DNA of 64,000 nucleotides from Ifrita kowaldi (lineage: Eukaryota > Chordata > Aves > Passeriformes > Cinclosomatidae). Both the position numbers and the translations under genes were made by a program. Positions 1-12,200 of this stretch are shown one piece after another. Positions within the stretch are counted from its first letter, which is position 1. Each line of letters starts with the position of its first letter. The stretch is from NCBI GenBank assembly GCA_013398055.1, contig VZRS01015025.1, positions 124,001-188,000 on the forward strand. Direction: 5' to 3'. The notes below the pieces were generated by a model. That model saw only the letters and a program-made list of their open reading frames with translations. It was not told where the DNA came from and searched no databases.

Positions 1-2447
1 AATACAGCCTATGGGAGCAACAAAGCATGTAGGTCAAATGAAAAACCAAATTATGCCAGTTCTTAGTAGGTGACCTCTTAAATGTACATATGCATGCATA
101 ACAAGATGAGACAGTTTTGTGTGAAGGGAGAGCCAGCACCAGTGACTGGATATAAAATGACAAGCCTTTTCGAAATAATGCATTTGTTTCAGATGAGGTT
201 TAGATTAACCGGCTTTTAGGGTGAGCCTTTGCACTCCATCCCATCTCACAAAGGCCACAGAGCTGTAGAGAGCTGGAAACCAAGGAGTAAATCTGAATAT
301 GGTTCTAGATCATCTTTTACAAAAAGTTCCAGAAAATTCTTCCATGACAGCAACACTGTGCAACGGCTCCCAGAGCTGTCTCAAGGCTTCTTTTAGGTCA
401 GATCCCAACTCCAAGAAGAGGTGGACCACCTTCTTAGAGTTTCAGATCCCACCTAGAACTACCATGTGCACCTGGGGATTGACATCTGGAAAATACATGC
501 ATATATGCAACACGGAAAAAGCACAATGTGCAACTGTAATTTCTCTCTGGGGAAAAGGAAATAACAGGAGGCAAGAAGAATAAGTAAGAAATAGGAAGGA
601 GGTGGTTGCAAAGAATGTATTGGCCCATGAAAAGCACTTTCCAGTTTGGAGGCAATAGACATGCAATCATGAGCAAGATTCAAGGTGTGACAGAAGAAGT
701 CAGAGAAGTTAATTGCCAAGAAAAAAACACCAAATGTGAAGCAGCAGTTTTGCCACTAATTTCAGTGCAGCCAAGCCTTTGCTGCAGGTTTCTTTAGGGC
801 AAGCTCTGGTAATTTCCTTGAGCTGCAAAGGAAAGTGTGGAATTTCCTCTCTTTCCTCTCCCTTGAGACATTTCAAGTTTCCTGAATAAGGCACAATGAG
901 GACTCTGCAGATGCCAGGGTAAATCACAGCCTTTGTGTAACTTCCCCTGCATCTGCTGGAACAGTGTTCACACCAGAGTTAACTTTGGCTTGATAACCTC
1001 AGTGGATGTCTCGCTTGTGTTAGCAGTTCCTCATAGAGTTTGTTTCTGCTGCAATGTGTTACCTGGAAATCTCAGGTCTCTGTTAAAGATTGATTTCCAA
1101 ACATCTCTTATGTTTAATTCATTGTACTGCAGGAAGGAATCTCACAGAAAAGGAAGCAGCATCCACTGGTATAGTCCCACTGCCTTTCTGAAACTCTCTT
1201 TTCTGCTGTGCCTCCTGACCCTCAGCAGGTACCCCATTTCTCTCCTGAGCTGCTTGCTTATTCTCTTTTGAGAAAGTCAGCCGCTATTTTGTCTTCATGT
1301 CTGCAGCCCAAAAGGGTTGTCTTTCAAGACAACCTGCAAAGTCCACAAGAAGCCTTCCCTTTGTCTCCAGAGTCAATTTCACTTTTGTCCTCTGTGGTCT
1401 AAAATATCTTTATTTTATGGGTCTTTCATCCTGCCCCAGGCAATGTAATCACTTGAATAAACCTCTATCAGAAAAAACATTTCTTGCATAGCTCCCCTGG
1501 AGCTTTCCTGCACTGAGGCAGAGAAGGAAAGATAAACTTCCACATTTGTTTGAAATCTTGGTTTGAAGCCTCTGAAACAGCGCTTGTCTGTGTTGTACTG
1601 TTTTTTCTCTGTTCTTATATACCAAGCACAACACTATACAGTGTGGAATATCTCTTTGGCCAGCGTGAGTCAGATGAGAAGCTGCAGAGTCCGTGACTTA
1701 GTGTAAATTCTGCTTACCAACAACTAAAAAATCAGTATGTTAACATTATTTTCATCCTAAATCCAAGCCACAGCACTGTACTGGCTAGTGGGGAGAAAAT
1801 TAACTCTACCCCAGCCAAAACCAGGACAAAGTTTTACATCACAACAGGATACTTTCTCTTCCCCTTCTCCTCTGGTTTGCAGCCAGTTGACTTGGATAAT
1901 TTCACTATTATCAACTCTTGAATCAAGAGCTACAACACATCTCTTCATCAAGTTCCACAGAGAAAGCCAAAAGAAACATTCATCACACAGTCTTGCAACC
2001 AACAGCCTTTGGCATACGCCCTCTGTCATGAACCTCTGATCAGGCAGTCAAGATTCTACCCTCCTCCTCAGATTGTTTGCTCTGGGCCTGCTGAGGTGGT
2101 TCCTCTCTTGTGGACTCCTCCATGAGAGCCAGACACCAGCCTGCTGACATCTTCCTGATTTATTTATAAGCACATTCAATTCAATATTTATAAGCAAATC
2201 AATACAGTTAACATTCAGATAATACAAACTTTTGTAGAGAAGTTCACATGACATTAAAAAAAAAAATCATGAAATAGATACTTGGGAACTAAACTCTGGG
2301 AAAACCTTGATTTCACTTTTTCTTCCCTTGTATTGTTCTCTGCTTTCTCTCCTGATCTGTGTGGTTTCCAAACTCCTTCTTACTTCATGGAAATATTCTC
2401 ACCCTTGACTCCTGCCCTCCAGCCTCATGGTTTTTTCTGTTTTGCAG
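1..2447. other. Unannotated noncoding block
   Basis: I see no supported gene here. Open frames in all six frames stay near or below 112 codons, which is expected by chance at this base composition, and their translations resemble no family I know. A 12-base perfect palindrome (TATGCATGCATA) lies at 89-100. The block reads as intron or intergenic DNA of a vertebrate genome. Confidence 0.6.
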
Positions 2448-2616
2448 AGCCAGCATGGGCTGTGGGAGGCAGGTGCTTCCTCCAGCAGTCCAGAGGCCAC
2501 TGTAATTTCAGTAGTGACTCAGCCCAAAGTGAAGCCCACAGGGTAGGGCTGGCAGTGACGTCCTATGTAGTCACAGCTCTGTACAGCCACACTGGTTTTG
2601 AACTGTGCTCTCCATA
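2448..2616 (+). other. Exon-like open segment, unrecognised
   Basis: A pyrimidine-rich tract ending in TTTTGCAG at 2447 is a good splice acceptor, and CCATA/GTGAGTG after 2616 is a fair donor. Between them one frame stays open for 55 codons (2 leading bases, 2 trailing bases). The translation is mixed and matches nothing I recognise. I found no phase-compatible partner nearby. Exon-like stretches of this kind also arise by chance in introns, so this is only a candidate. Confidence 0.15.
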
Positions 2617-3511
2617 GTGAGTGATCTTTACAGGGTAAATGTGAGGTGTGGCAGCCCCCAATTTTTATTGTTTCTCTGCTTTTAACATCTTCAACTTCTG
2701 AGGACCCTTCCCATGCAGCTCTGGATTCAAGCTTTCTTTATCCCATGCTTTCTTTATAGAAAAACTAACAACTACTCCCTGCTCCTGAATGGTTTGCAAG
2801 AGCCTGAACATTGCTTTTCCAACACTGATCGATCAATATTCCACAGGGGAGGAATACAGTGGTCTATAATAATACTTTGACTATTACTCAAGGGTACCAA
2901 AAACAAATAGCATCCAAAATTTTTCTCTAATGGAATGAAATCTAAAAGAAGCCTCTCATTCTGCCACCCACAGCTTCCTAAATCAGTCACACCAGCACAG
3001 AAAGAGTTTCACGGACGCTTTCTTTACTTGAATGGTTCATTAATATGAATTGTTATCTTGTACACGAAATATATGACTAATTGTACCCTGCACCTTCTCA
3101 GAAGACCTGTGAATTGCTTGTTTGCTTTATAGGAAGGGAGAGAAAGGTCTATGTTTGGGACTGTTGTCTTGGCTAAATATTTATAAATGCTGATTTTTTT
3201 CCCCACTTTGGTTAATTTGTTTGTTTATTCAAAACCACTAACCCTCTGAGAAAGGAGTGTGTTGGCTACCATCATATTATTTAGTGCAATGTCTAGGGAG
3301 CACCCTATAATGGTGAAAAATACAATGCTAGAGTAGCAACAGCAGTCCTGTAATTGAAAGTCATCAGGGACAACTATAATAAAAACTGGCAGCACAGACT
3401 CCTGGGTTAGCTAGGCTGAACTTTTTCACCTTATAAGGACTTCAGAATACACTCCAGGAAGAATTTTGAGGTGTACTTGATTTTAACTTCTCTACACATT
3501 GCCCAGAAATA
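2617..3511. other. Unannotated noncoding block
   Basis: AT-rich DNA between an exon-like segment and a CR1 element. I see no gene, repeat or RNA here. Confidence 0.6.
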
Positions 3512-3840
3512 CCTATAGGGAGCCTACAAGAGAGATGGAGAGGGACTTTTTACAAGGACGTGTAGTGATAGGACAAGGGGTGATGTTTTTTTACCCTGAA
3601 AGAAGGTGGGCTTAGATTAGATATTAGGAAGAAATTCTTTACTCTGAGGGTGGTGAGGCACTGGGACTGGTTGCCCAGAGAAGCTATCTCTGCCTCATCC
3701 CTGGAAGTGTTCAAGGCCAGGTTGGGTGGGGCCCTGAGCAACCTGGTCTAGTGGAAGGTGTCCCTGCCTGTGGCAGAGTGGATGGAACTGGATGATCTTT
3801 GAGGTCCCTTCCAAACAATCCTACCTACGATTCTATGATG
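3512..3840 (+). mobile_element. CR1 LINE 3' fragment
   Basis: This is a 5'-truncated copy of the CR1 non-LTR retrotransposon, the dominant LINE of birds. It carries the 3' end of ORF2 followed by the 3' tail. In frame from about 3610 it encodes the family's C-terminal signature (LDIRKKFFTLRVVRHW), then LPRE and a block ending SNLV before a stop near 3750. The terminus GATTCTATGATG matches the ATTCTATG octamer tail of CR1. No promoter, endonuclease or reverse transcriptase part remains, so the copy is dead. The 5' boundary is approximate because it was judged by eye against the remembered consensus. Confidence 0.93.
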
Positions 3841-6800
3841 TTAGCTACACTGCTAACAGCTGCTGGAAAACCCACGTGATGCACAGTCAATTTTTTTAAC
3901 CTGATCACTTAAAATCTTCTGTGATTTTTTTGGTGCTTACTTTGTAAGCAGTTCATGTAAGTTTCGAAGAACCTCAAGCCTCACTTGAGGCTTGCAGGTG
4001 AGCAGAAAACTTCATGGCCATGCTACTCTACTTTGGGAAGCAGCTGTCAAGTTAAGAAGAACATCTTCTGTTCTCTGTTTCTCTGCCCACTGTTTTCAAT
4101 TGACTTTAGTAGCTCAGTGTCAAGTAATTAGTCCAGAAGTTTCATCAGGATGCAGAACTCACACCATAATTCTTAGGAATAAAAAAAAAAGAAATTAGAG
4201 AAGACTGTCTCCAGTGTTTCTGCTACACAGTCAAGAGAGGGGAGTCAAAGTGTCTGCTTCTTTCCTGGAGGCTGAGATAATTGTATCGTGTGATCTTTAT
4301 GGCATCTGCCAGCTGGGTGAAATAATAACCCCGAGCTGCTCCTGCCCCCTTCCGTGATCTCACGGGTTTAGCCACCACGCAGGCTGTTGTTCTGACTCAT
4401 GTGGAAGAGGGTTAGTCCCGGTCTCCATCCTCCGCACAGATCACAAAGCAAAGGGAAAACAACAAGGTCTGAACACGTCATTCATGGAAGACTGCCAGGA
4501 TTTCTTTTCACTTGAGATTGCAGTGCTCGGAGTTCAGAAGTTTTATTGCTATCACGTCAACATGGGAATCCTTTGGTCTGTGAATTCATTCATCATCCCA
4601 GCATTTACCCTCCTAGATTTATGTCCTTCAGCCAAGGCAATCTTCTGAGTATTTCACAATGCTGCAATTATCACTGTCTCTTAGCATCAAAGCAACTACA
4701 CAGTGAGAGAGCCTGCAAAGGTAACCACAGGGATTGCTCAGGAGAGATGCAAGAGCCAAGTTTGGTGAGCAGTGCTGAGTGACAGTACCTCCTGGAGGGG
4801 TTCAGCTGCCTTCTCAGAATGTAGTAAACACATCTTCCCCTCTGGCAGAAAGGAGTCATCAGTAAATGTTACCTATTCCAGCTGCTATTTGCTAGCCTAA
4901 TACAAACTTTGAGGTAGCTTCATAACTTACACAGAGAACTTAATTAACTTCTAGTGGATCCAGTTACAGGAGGGAGGGCTGAGCACAAAGCAGAGAAAAG
5001 CACCACGGTTCAAATTTTTAAAGGTGATTACGTGATATTTCCATGGCACTGAGGGCAGTAAAAGTAATTTCCAGAAGTAACTTATGTCTGTGAAGCAAAG
5101 TCTCAGTGATGTGTAAGGGGATTTCAGTTGAGTCACAGCCTGAGGTGAATTTCAGATCTCCATAACACACAGGATGTACAAATAGTGAGAGGACACACAA
5201 CAACCTGTAAAATCTGAGGCTCGTGTTCAATGCCAGCACTATTAAACTTAGCAATCTGCATTTTATTTTTTTTCGAAGGGATTCACCCCTTTATTCTTCC
5301 ATAGCAGAGGGAGCAAAGAGCTGACTAAGCGCAGGAGGGTACAGACAGTATTTCAGATAAACTGTTGCTATTTGTCCAATGATCCACCAAATCCAGTTTG
5401 TTTCAAAACACAAAGGCAGAGTGGTCTTTTCAAATAACGAACAACTGGTAATGATACAAAGTATTTACCTTGGAGCTGCAACTATTTGGGAAGGAAATAC
5501 AATTTATTTTTGTATATCCTTTAAATATCTTCAAACAACCCTGTCATCTCCAAAAGCCCCTTGGAGATCATTCGCTTTTGTGTCTGGATCAAAGGAAAAA
5601 TGAGGTACATGAGAAATAACACAATCACTCAGGCAATAAGGTTATTCAATAGAACATGAACTCCTCAGTAATGTTAGGAGAGCTCTGCAACATAAAGTAT
5701 GACTCTTTTAAGAAAGTGTTCATAGATTTAAAAAAAAAAATATAGTGATAAGAATATCAAAATATGACCAAAGCATGAGATTTCTAGTAAAAGAATCTTT
5801 AAACTGTTTTGAGCAAGAATCTCCTTGAAAAACTCAGACTGCAGAAAACTTGCTACCTGTGTGGGGGTATTTGGTCCTGATTTTCAGAGGCAGTGCTTTC
5901 ACGAGAGTTGCAGTTTCACAGCTTTTCTCCTGTGGATCGTGTATAAGGAGCAACAAGTAAGATGAAATGACTCCTCAAGATTCCCAACAATGCTATGAAA
6001 AGTTGGAGAACTGTACACAGTTTTCCAGTGGAAGGAAGGCCAGACTCCCTGAAAGCCTTTTGTATGAAACCCCTGCTAGAACAGAGACCCTTTGCCAAAG
6101 GTCAGTCCCTGAGAGATGCAGGCCGTTGCTGAAGAGGAACACCCCAACCACGGGCGTGCAACAGGGAATGGGATGGAGCTGTAGGTGGGCACCCACACAG
6201 TGCAGGCCTGCAGTGAAGTACAAGAGCCAGGCAATAAGATTTGGCTTTGGTTTCAGGTATAAAGGCTCAGATCCTTTTCAAAGCACCTTGCTGCTCTAAG
6301 CACATGCCTGAAGCCCTGAATAAAGGCCACTTGGGGCAATGATGCAGACCCTGGTAATGGTAGTGACATGAGAAAGGTACTGTATGCTTTGGAAAGGAGT
6401 AATTTTATCAGGAAATTGATAACAAAAACCTAACAATACCCAGAAAATCTGAAGCTGCCAGAATATATTTTATTTCCCTGGGAAATGAACTTTTCACGAA
6501 TGCTTAGAAGGTTCCAGGTACTTTCCCAGCCCCACAGCAGCTATTTTCCATATGGCACACGGGCCAGACCAAAATAAGCAGTCACACAACTTTGCTCTGG
6601 TCCTGAACAAATCCTGGCAGGATAATCTGGGTGTCTACTTTTCCATATAGGCTTAACACATGCAGTTGGCTTTATTTGCAAACTCCACGCATTTCTAGAC
6701 TGACTCACAACATAGATCCAACTCCAAACATGTCAGTAACTCGAATAAAATGCATTTTATCTTAACAAGACATTTATGGTTACAGGCTGAAGGATACCAG

Positions 6801-9040
6801 TGCATGCAAGGGAAAGTCAGATCTGCAGTGAGAATTGTGAGCAACACACTGCTGGGCAAGAAGGGATGGAGATAGTCAGCCTAGGAAGCCTCTACCCATG
6901 TGGAGGTTATTTCTGCAGCTGGCAAAAAGGTTCTAGGGGAATCTGCAACATGGAAAAGAAGACAGATTTCTTCTTTGCAGAGAGCCTATCAAGCATCACC
7001 ATCTGCAGAAAAAGAATTTCTTAAGCAGCTGTCAAGCACCTGATAAAAGGTCAGTACGGTTATAATGGGCAAAACTGCATTGGAGACACCAGTTTTATGC
7101 ACTCAAAAGGCCTACAGTGTAGTTTTTACAGGAAGCACCAAACGTTTTGGTGCTTGGAAGAAATATAAGTTGTATTGAGCCAAGGAAAATATGTGGGAGC
7201 TTCATTGAAATTTCCTGCTCATTGCTTTTCAGATCCATGTTTTGTAAACTGTGGATAAAGTTTCTCTAATTGACCAAAGTGTTTTGAGAACAAGCTAGTG
7301 TTTATGAAATACTTTGGAAGTAGAATGGTTGGAGTATTATTCTATTGCATTCATCTTTTCACTTCTTTGGAACTGCTGTCCTATAACAAGACTTCAATCA
7401 CTCGCAGCAACTGTTTCTCTATATCCATGTAGCTGTTCAAAACAAATGCATACATGAATTCAAGCTGGTCAAGAAAGATGAAAGGTTGTGGACAGATCTT
7501 CATCTAGACCATTAAATGGCCACTGTTTCAGGCAAAGCTCTTGAGACATCCATATTACTCTATGATTTTAATTCATGGGCCTGATTGTGTCTGTCGACAG
7601 CATTACAGGATGGGCACTCAAGGCAGTAAAACTGCTCTCTGAATATTCCCGAGGACAGGTTGCAGAAGCAGAATGAGCCAACAAAATGAGGAAAAAAACC
7701 ACCTCTGAGTGATTGCCCATACAGAATTTCCCCAGGTTCTCACACGGGCATTTTCATTAGAGAGAAGAATGTTAGGTCTGGGGTGTCTGAGCTGGTCATC
7801 CACCCTCCAGGTTCAACCAGATGCTGCACATCATCCATCAGAAGCAAGTATGGGCTTTTTAAGAACATAGAGGATGTCTAAAGGATGTGGATGTGTTGGA
7901 ATGAAAATGAAGCTGCCAGTAACTGACACCAACAAAAAAATCAATAATGCATTTACAAAGTGAAAACCCAGACCAGGGGAAATTCATTGCAGCCACCTAC
8001 TGCTGTCTGAGGGAAAGGATCAAAACTGCTCATCTGGCTCGAAGGCCATGTAGATAATGCTTCTTGAATTTCTGCTGCCAGACAATGTACCTAAACAGAA
8101 GATTTTTTTATCTCTCCCACATACATGGCTAATTAAAAATAGCTGTGGTGCTATGAGACATCTCTAATTGGCCTTGTGTGAAAGCTCTGTATTCTACTGG
8201 TAATTACAATTATTCTCCCATTGCAACCAACTTCACCTTCGCTAAATCAGCCATTTATTTTCTGAGCTATTAGGACTCTGGCTGAAAACACAGGAACTAT
8301 TCAATTTCCATCCTTCTCTTTCACACTGTGGTATACAAGAAACTTCTACATGTTCTTCAGTTTTCATAAGACATTTTATTCTTTTAACTCAGAGGAGACT
8401 TCCTCCAATAATGTATGCATTCAAGGCAAAATCCAGTTCCTTTTGGATGGCAGGATTCAAATGCAAAATAACTATTTGCTTCTCTTTTTTCCCCTGTAAT
8501 TATGGCTCTCCCTACAAAGTGCTGTTAGACAAATCCCTTAAAGCTGTATCATGTAACACAACTCAAAATGTCCAGAATCTACATCATCCCATGGTCTTAA
8601 ATGCAGGTTGGACTTTCAATTCATGTAAGAATGAAGCATTCATATGAATTTTATAGTAAGAATAATTGGCATCACTCTGCTTTTGAAGGGCTTCCTTTGA
8701 AACAGATTTCGCAGACAGATCCAAATTTGGCATCAGTGCCAGCTCACAGACTTCATTAGAAATAGCCTTATTTACTATGCTTCATGGAGAAGAAAAAAGG
8801 CCTGGGATTGTGGACACCCATTTGTGGGCAAAGTGTCAAACTTTTAAAATTAAGAAGCAAGACAGGTGTTCCTGAGAATTTCAAAGTGGATGATTTTGGT
8901 AAAGACAAATTATGCATAAAGGCATGTATAGCAGTCTGAATTCCTATTTGGGAAAGAGTGACTAAAGCTGAGGAACACCAATGCTGCTTGGTCACACTGG
9001 ATCTGGGCATGCTTTGGGGCTAAAATAACCAAAGTATATT
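3841..9040. other. Unannotated noncoding block
   Basis: About 5 kb with no recognisable gene or interspersed repeat. Open frames reach only about 110 codons and look random. The one ordered element I see is a short hairpin at 3975-3994, listed separately. Homopolymer A runs occur at 4182 and 5731. It is probably intron or intergenic sequence. Confidence 0.6.
3975..3994. repeat. Short perfect inverted repeat
   Basis: Nine-base arms (CAAGCCTCA and TGAGGCTTG) are separated by two bases, so either strand could fold into a small hairpin. There is no T-run or other terminator context, and a hairpin this size is expected occasionally by chance in 64 kb. Confidence 0.6.
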
Positions 9041-9057
9041 AATATAATATAATATAN
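9041..9057. repeat. Short AATAT-type pentanucleotide repeat ending at an N
   Basis: About three copies of a five-base A/T unit run up to an ambiguous base at 9057. The ambiguity may reflect read disagreement over repeat length. No function is suggested. Confidence 0.7.
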
Positions 9058-12000
9058 ATGTGTTTTGAAGAAATGTAAATGCCTTAACAAAACCTGTTTG
9101 CTGCCAAAATATTTCATCCAGTCAAAACAGTTTTGTTTTCTCAGTTTATTTTACCAAGAAAAAGGGAAATTAATTGCTTCTATTTGTGCTTTCAGCATAT
9201 GAAAATAAGCAATTTGCAGTGTGTTCCGGAGTCACCAGTCAATGTCACATCTTGTGACTTGACGTGACTAACCCACATAAGGTCTAGTGGTTTCTGACTG
9301 GCTGCTGCTGCGATGACAGTGCTCATTAGTTCCCACTGCTAACTCCCTGAACTCCCAAGGGAAAATGCAACCTCCCACCCATACATAAAGCCCTGCACTG
9401 CTGCAGCATTTCCCTCCTCAGCCTTATACTTGCAGTAACATTACTGTTGTAATCTGAACATGTGCCTACAGTGACAGAAGATAAGGCTTTAATTAAGCTG
9501 GTTTTAAACACTTTAAACTCTCATTCCTGAGAGTTCCTCCCAGGGCTTCATGAGTTTATTTTCATTCCCTTGCCAACCATGCCTGCTGTGGTGGCACTGG
9601 AGCCGCTAGCAGGAAAGGGATTAATGGGGATGGTCACCTCTCCTCCAAAAGAGATGACATTCATTACTGTCTTGGTGCCACCCTTTTTCTCTTGCTGAAC
9701 CACATCTTGAAGGTGAACAAAGGAAATGCAGTGCCTGGTGCTGCTGGCTGGCACTGAGCAGAGAGCTTCTCTTGGCCGTGGCTTTGAATACACCACAGAG
9801 GCTGCTCTCTGGCAAAAAGCTCCTCCGTAAACCAGTGTTGGTCTGTGAGGGAACTGTGGGAGGAAAAGAGGAAAAACAGTGACTTCCCCATTGGGGTTTT
9901 CTTCTGTGAGAGCACCTGCAGAAGGTGCTCAGCACCAATCAGCTTCCTAAAGTACCTTTTGCAGGCGATGACCAGAGCCCTTCTGCCTACCACAGCTGCC
10001 AGGGAAGCTCACTTTAGCAAACCACGGCTGCTGCGTGCCATCCACCAGCTGTCACAGCCTCACTCCAAAACATGCATCTCCCAGCAGGCTGGGACACCTG
10101 CACCTTCCTGCTGCTGAGCTTTTTTCACCTGTGCTATGATTATCACTGCCTGCTTCCACCCTCTCACCTTCCTCCTGGCTCAGTCCCAGGGCTCTGCCGG
10201 TGACATTGCGCACTGACCTGTCTGGCCCTGCTGCTGCTTTACTTTCAGCACTGCTTGTGCCTATTACAAATGAGCACAGTTAGGGAGGAACCACATGCCA
10301 GAGGAGCAGTCTGACTGCCTGCATCTCCTTCTTCTGTAGCTTTTCCTACACCACGTTCCTCCAGCACATTATAGAGAGGTTGGAAGAGGGACAGACGTGG
10401 TGGCAGCAGCCCTGGGAGCACACACACCCTCTGCCCGGCACAGGCACAATGTCAATGCTTGGGCTTCCCTGGCTCTAGACTGAGGCTGAACATCCGGGTC
10501 ACGCTGCAGAGGCTACAGCTGGGCTTTTTCAGTCCTTTCAGCAAGAATGCCATATGCAGCAAACAGCATCAACGTGATTCTGTAAATTATTTTCTACATT
10601 TCAAGCCCAGTGATGTAGAATTCTTTTTCACCAGCTTGCCACAAGGTGTGGCTTTTGAGATTACTGTATTATGTCAGTAAAATGTCATTACTAACAGTAA
10701 CTATATACATTCCTTGAAAGAGGACACAATTGTCAGGGATAACAGTACAAATCAAGTTTAAAAAACAATTTTGAAATGAGCACATTGGTGATTATTTCCT
10801 CACTGGTGTACCTGCATCACTTTTTCATTGGGACATGCTTCTTGCCAGGCACTGCCACTAATTTTTATTTTATTCTTGTATTGCAGTAGCTGAAGAGACA
10901 ACCGTTGTCCTTGGCACTGTCTCCTGAGCTATAGCAATGTGCTGGATTTCAGAGACTCTTATCAGCTCCGTGCTGAGTGGTCCTTAAGCCAAAGCCCCAC
11001 TTTGAAAGGAAAATATGTCAATGCAAACATGTGGCCTTAGCATCTCAAGATTTTCCAGCTAATCTCTCACAAGAGGTTCACCAGAACCACAGTTCTAGGA
11101 ACCCATGGATAAAGGATATTGGGTTGCAATGAGTGCCTGGCAGCTTCTTTTTCATTATCCCGGGAAATAGATAAATTCTTTACTACCTTTGTGCTTGCAC
11201 GGTTCCCAGGAATTATCACATAGGTATAATTCCTATTCTTAAGAAGGAAAAAAAGAAAATCCAGCCAAGCAAACCTGCGCTGGCAGTCAACTAAGAAATG
11301 TAAAGAAGATTAGACACTCCTTACAGTTTCTGTACTTGCAGATGCATAATCACCCTTTTGGACAAAATTTTTCTTCACTACTATAAGCTGTTTTCCTTGC
11401 TACAATTTACACACCCGTATCTCCCACTTGACTTGTCGTTACACATAAACCCTAAGAGACTATGTCTAGTGTTATTTTGCATACCAGCCAAGAAACCAAA
11501 CCACTCCTGCCTCTGAGCATCACTCTGCAATGCTTCTCGCAGAGACACGGCGTTTTCCATGGCCTGGGACAAGATGCTGAAGCACTGACGTCGTTTGCCT
11601 GAACTGCCAGGCCCTTCTTTTCCTGTTTCTCTTTGCTCAACAAACTCCTGAATCATTCCAGCACCACCATGAGACTCACAGCTCGTTCCATAAATAATTG
11701 GAAGCAGGAAGGATCCAAAGGCAATGAAAACCAAACCTGAAAGTGCTGGAATGAGATCGGTTACCTTGGTGTTGTTTCATTGGTTTTTTTTAATTTTCCA
11801 TGAGGGAACCTGCTCTTTACAAAGGAAAAAAGAAAAGTAATTTGCTTTATTTAGCAGGAGTTAGCAATGCATGCTTTGCTTCCTGCAATGGGTCAAGCTT
11901 ATGTCACCAGCTTACATTCTTCAAAGCCTTATACTGAAGTTGGGATGAGAGGATTCTAAGCTGGTTTGACTGAATGCCAGCCAGAGGAATAAAGTTCCTC

Positions 12001-12084
12001 TGATTGCTTCATGTTGGGCTGTTGTAGGTATTCATTCAAATATCTCACTTGGAACAGAGTAATCCCCATGCATCTTCCCATTAA
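9058..12084. other. Unannotated noncoding block
   Basis: No supported gene. 9.5-10.5 kb is somewhat more GC-rich, and overlapping open frames of 80-110 codons occur there on the minus strand (9548-9993). They overlap each other in different frames and have no recognisable domains, so I treat them as chance. A minus-strand frame of 117 codons at 11381-11734 likewise has no recognisable content. Confidence 0.55.
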
Positions 12085-12200
12085 TACTTAACAAATATTA
12101 ATTAATTAACCTTCAAACAATCCCCAATCCTGTGAAGTAGAAACTTCCTCTATTTTATCTCTATTTTAAGAAGAAGACAAAAAGACAAGAGCAAGAATAG
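12085..12200 (-). mobile_element. Ancient MIR/CORE-SINE-like relic
   Basis: On the + strand the order TTAA..CCTTCAAACAATCC, then CCTGTGAAGTAG, then CTCTATTTTAAGAAGAAGAC follows the reverse complement of the MIR 3' half. That half reads: Pol III SINE core, a CCTGTGAGGTAGG-like block, then a CCCATTTTACAGATGAGGAAAC-like block. Divergence is high, as expected for an element dating from before the mammal-bird split. The A/B box half is not recognisable. The call rests on memory of the consensus and could be a chance or L2-related resemblance. Confidence 0.4.
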
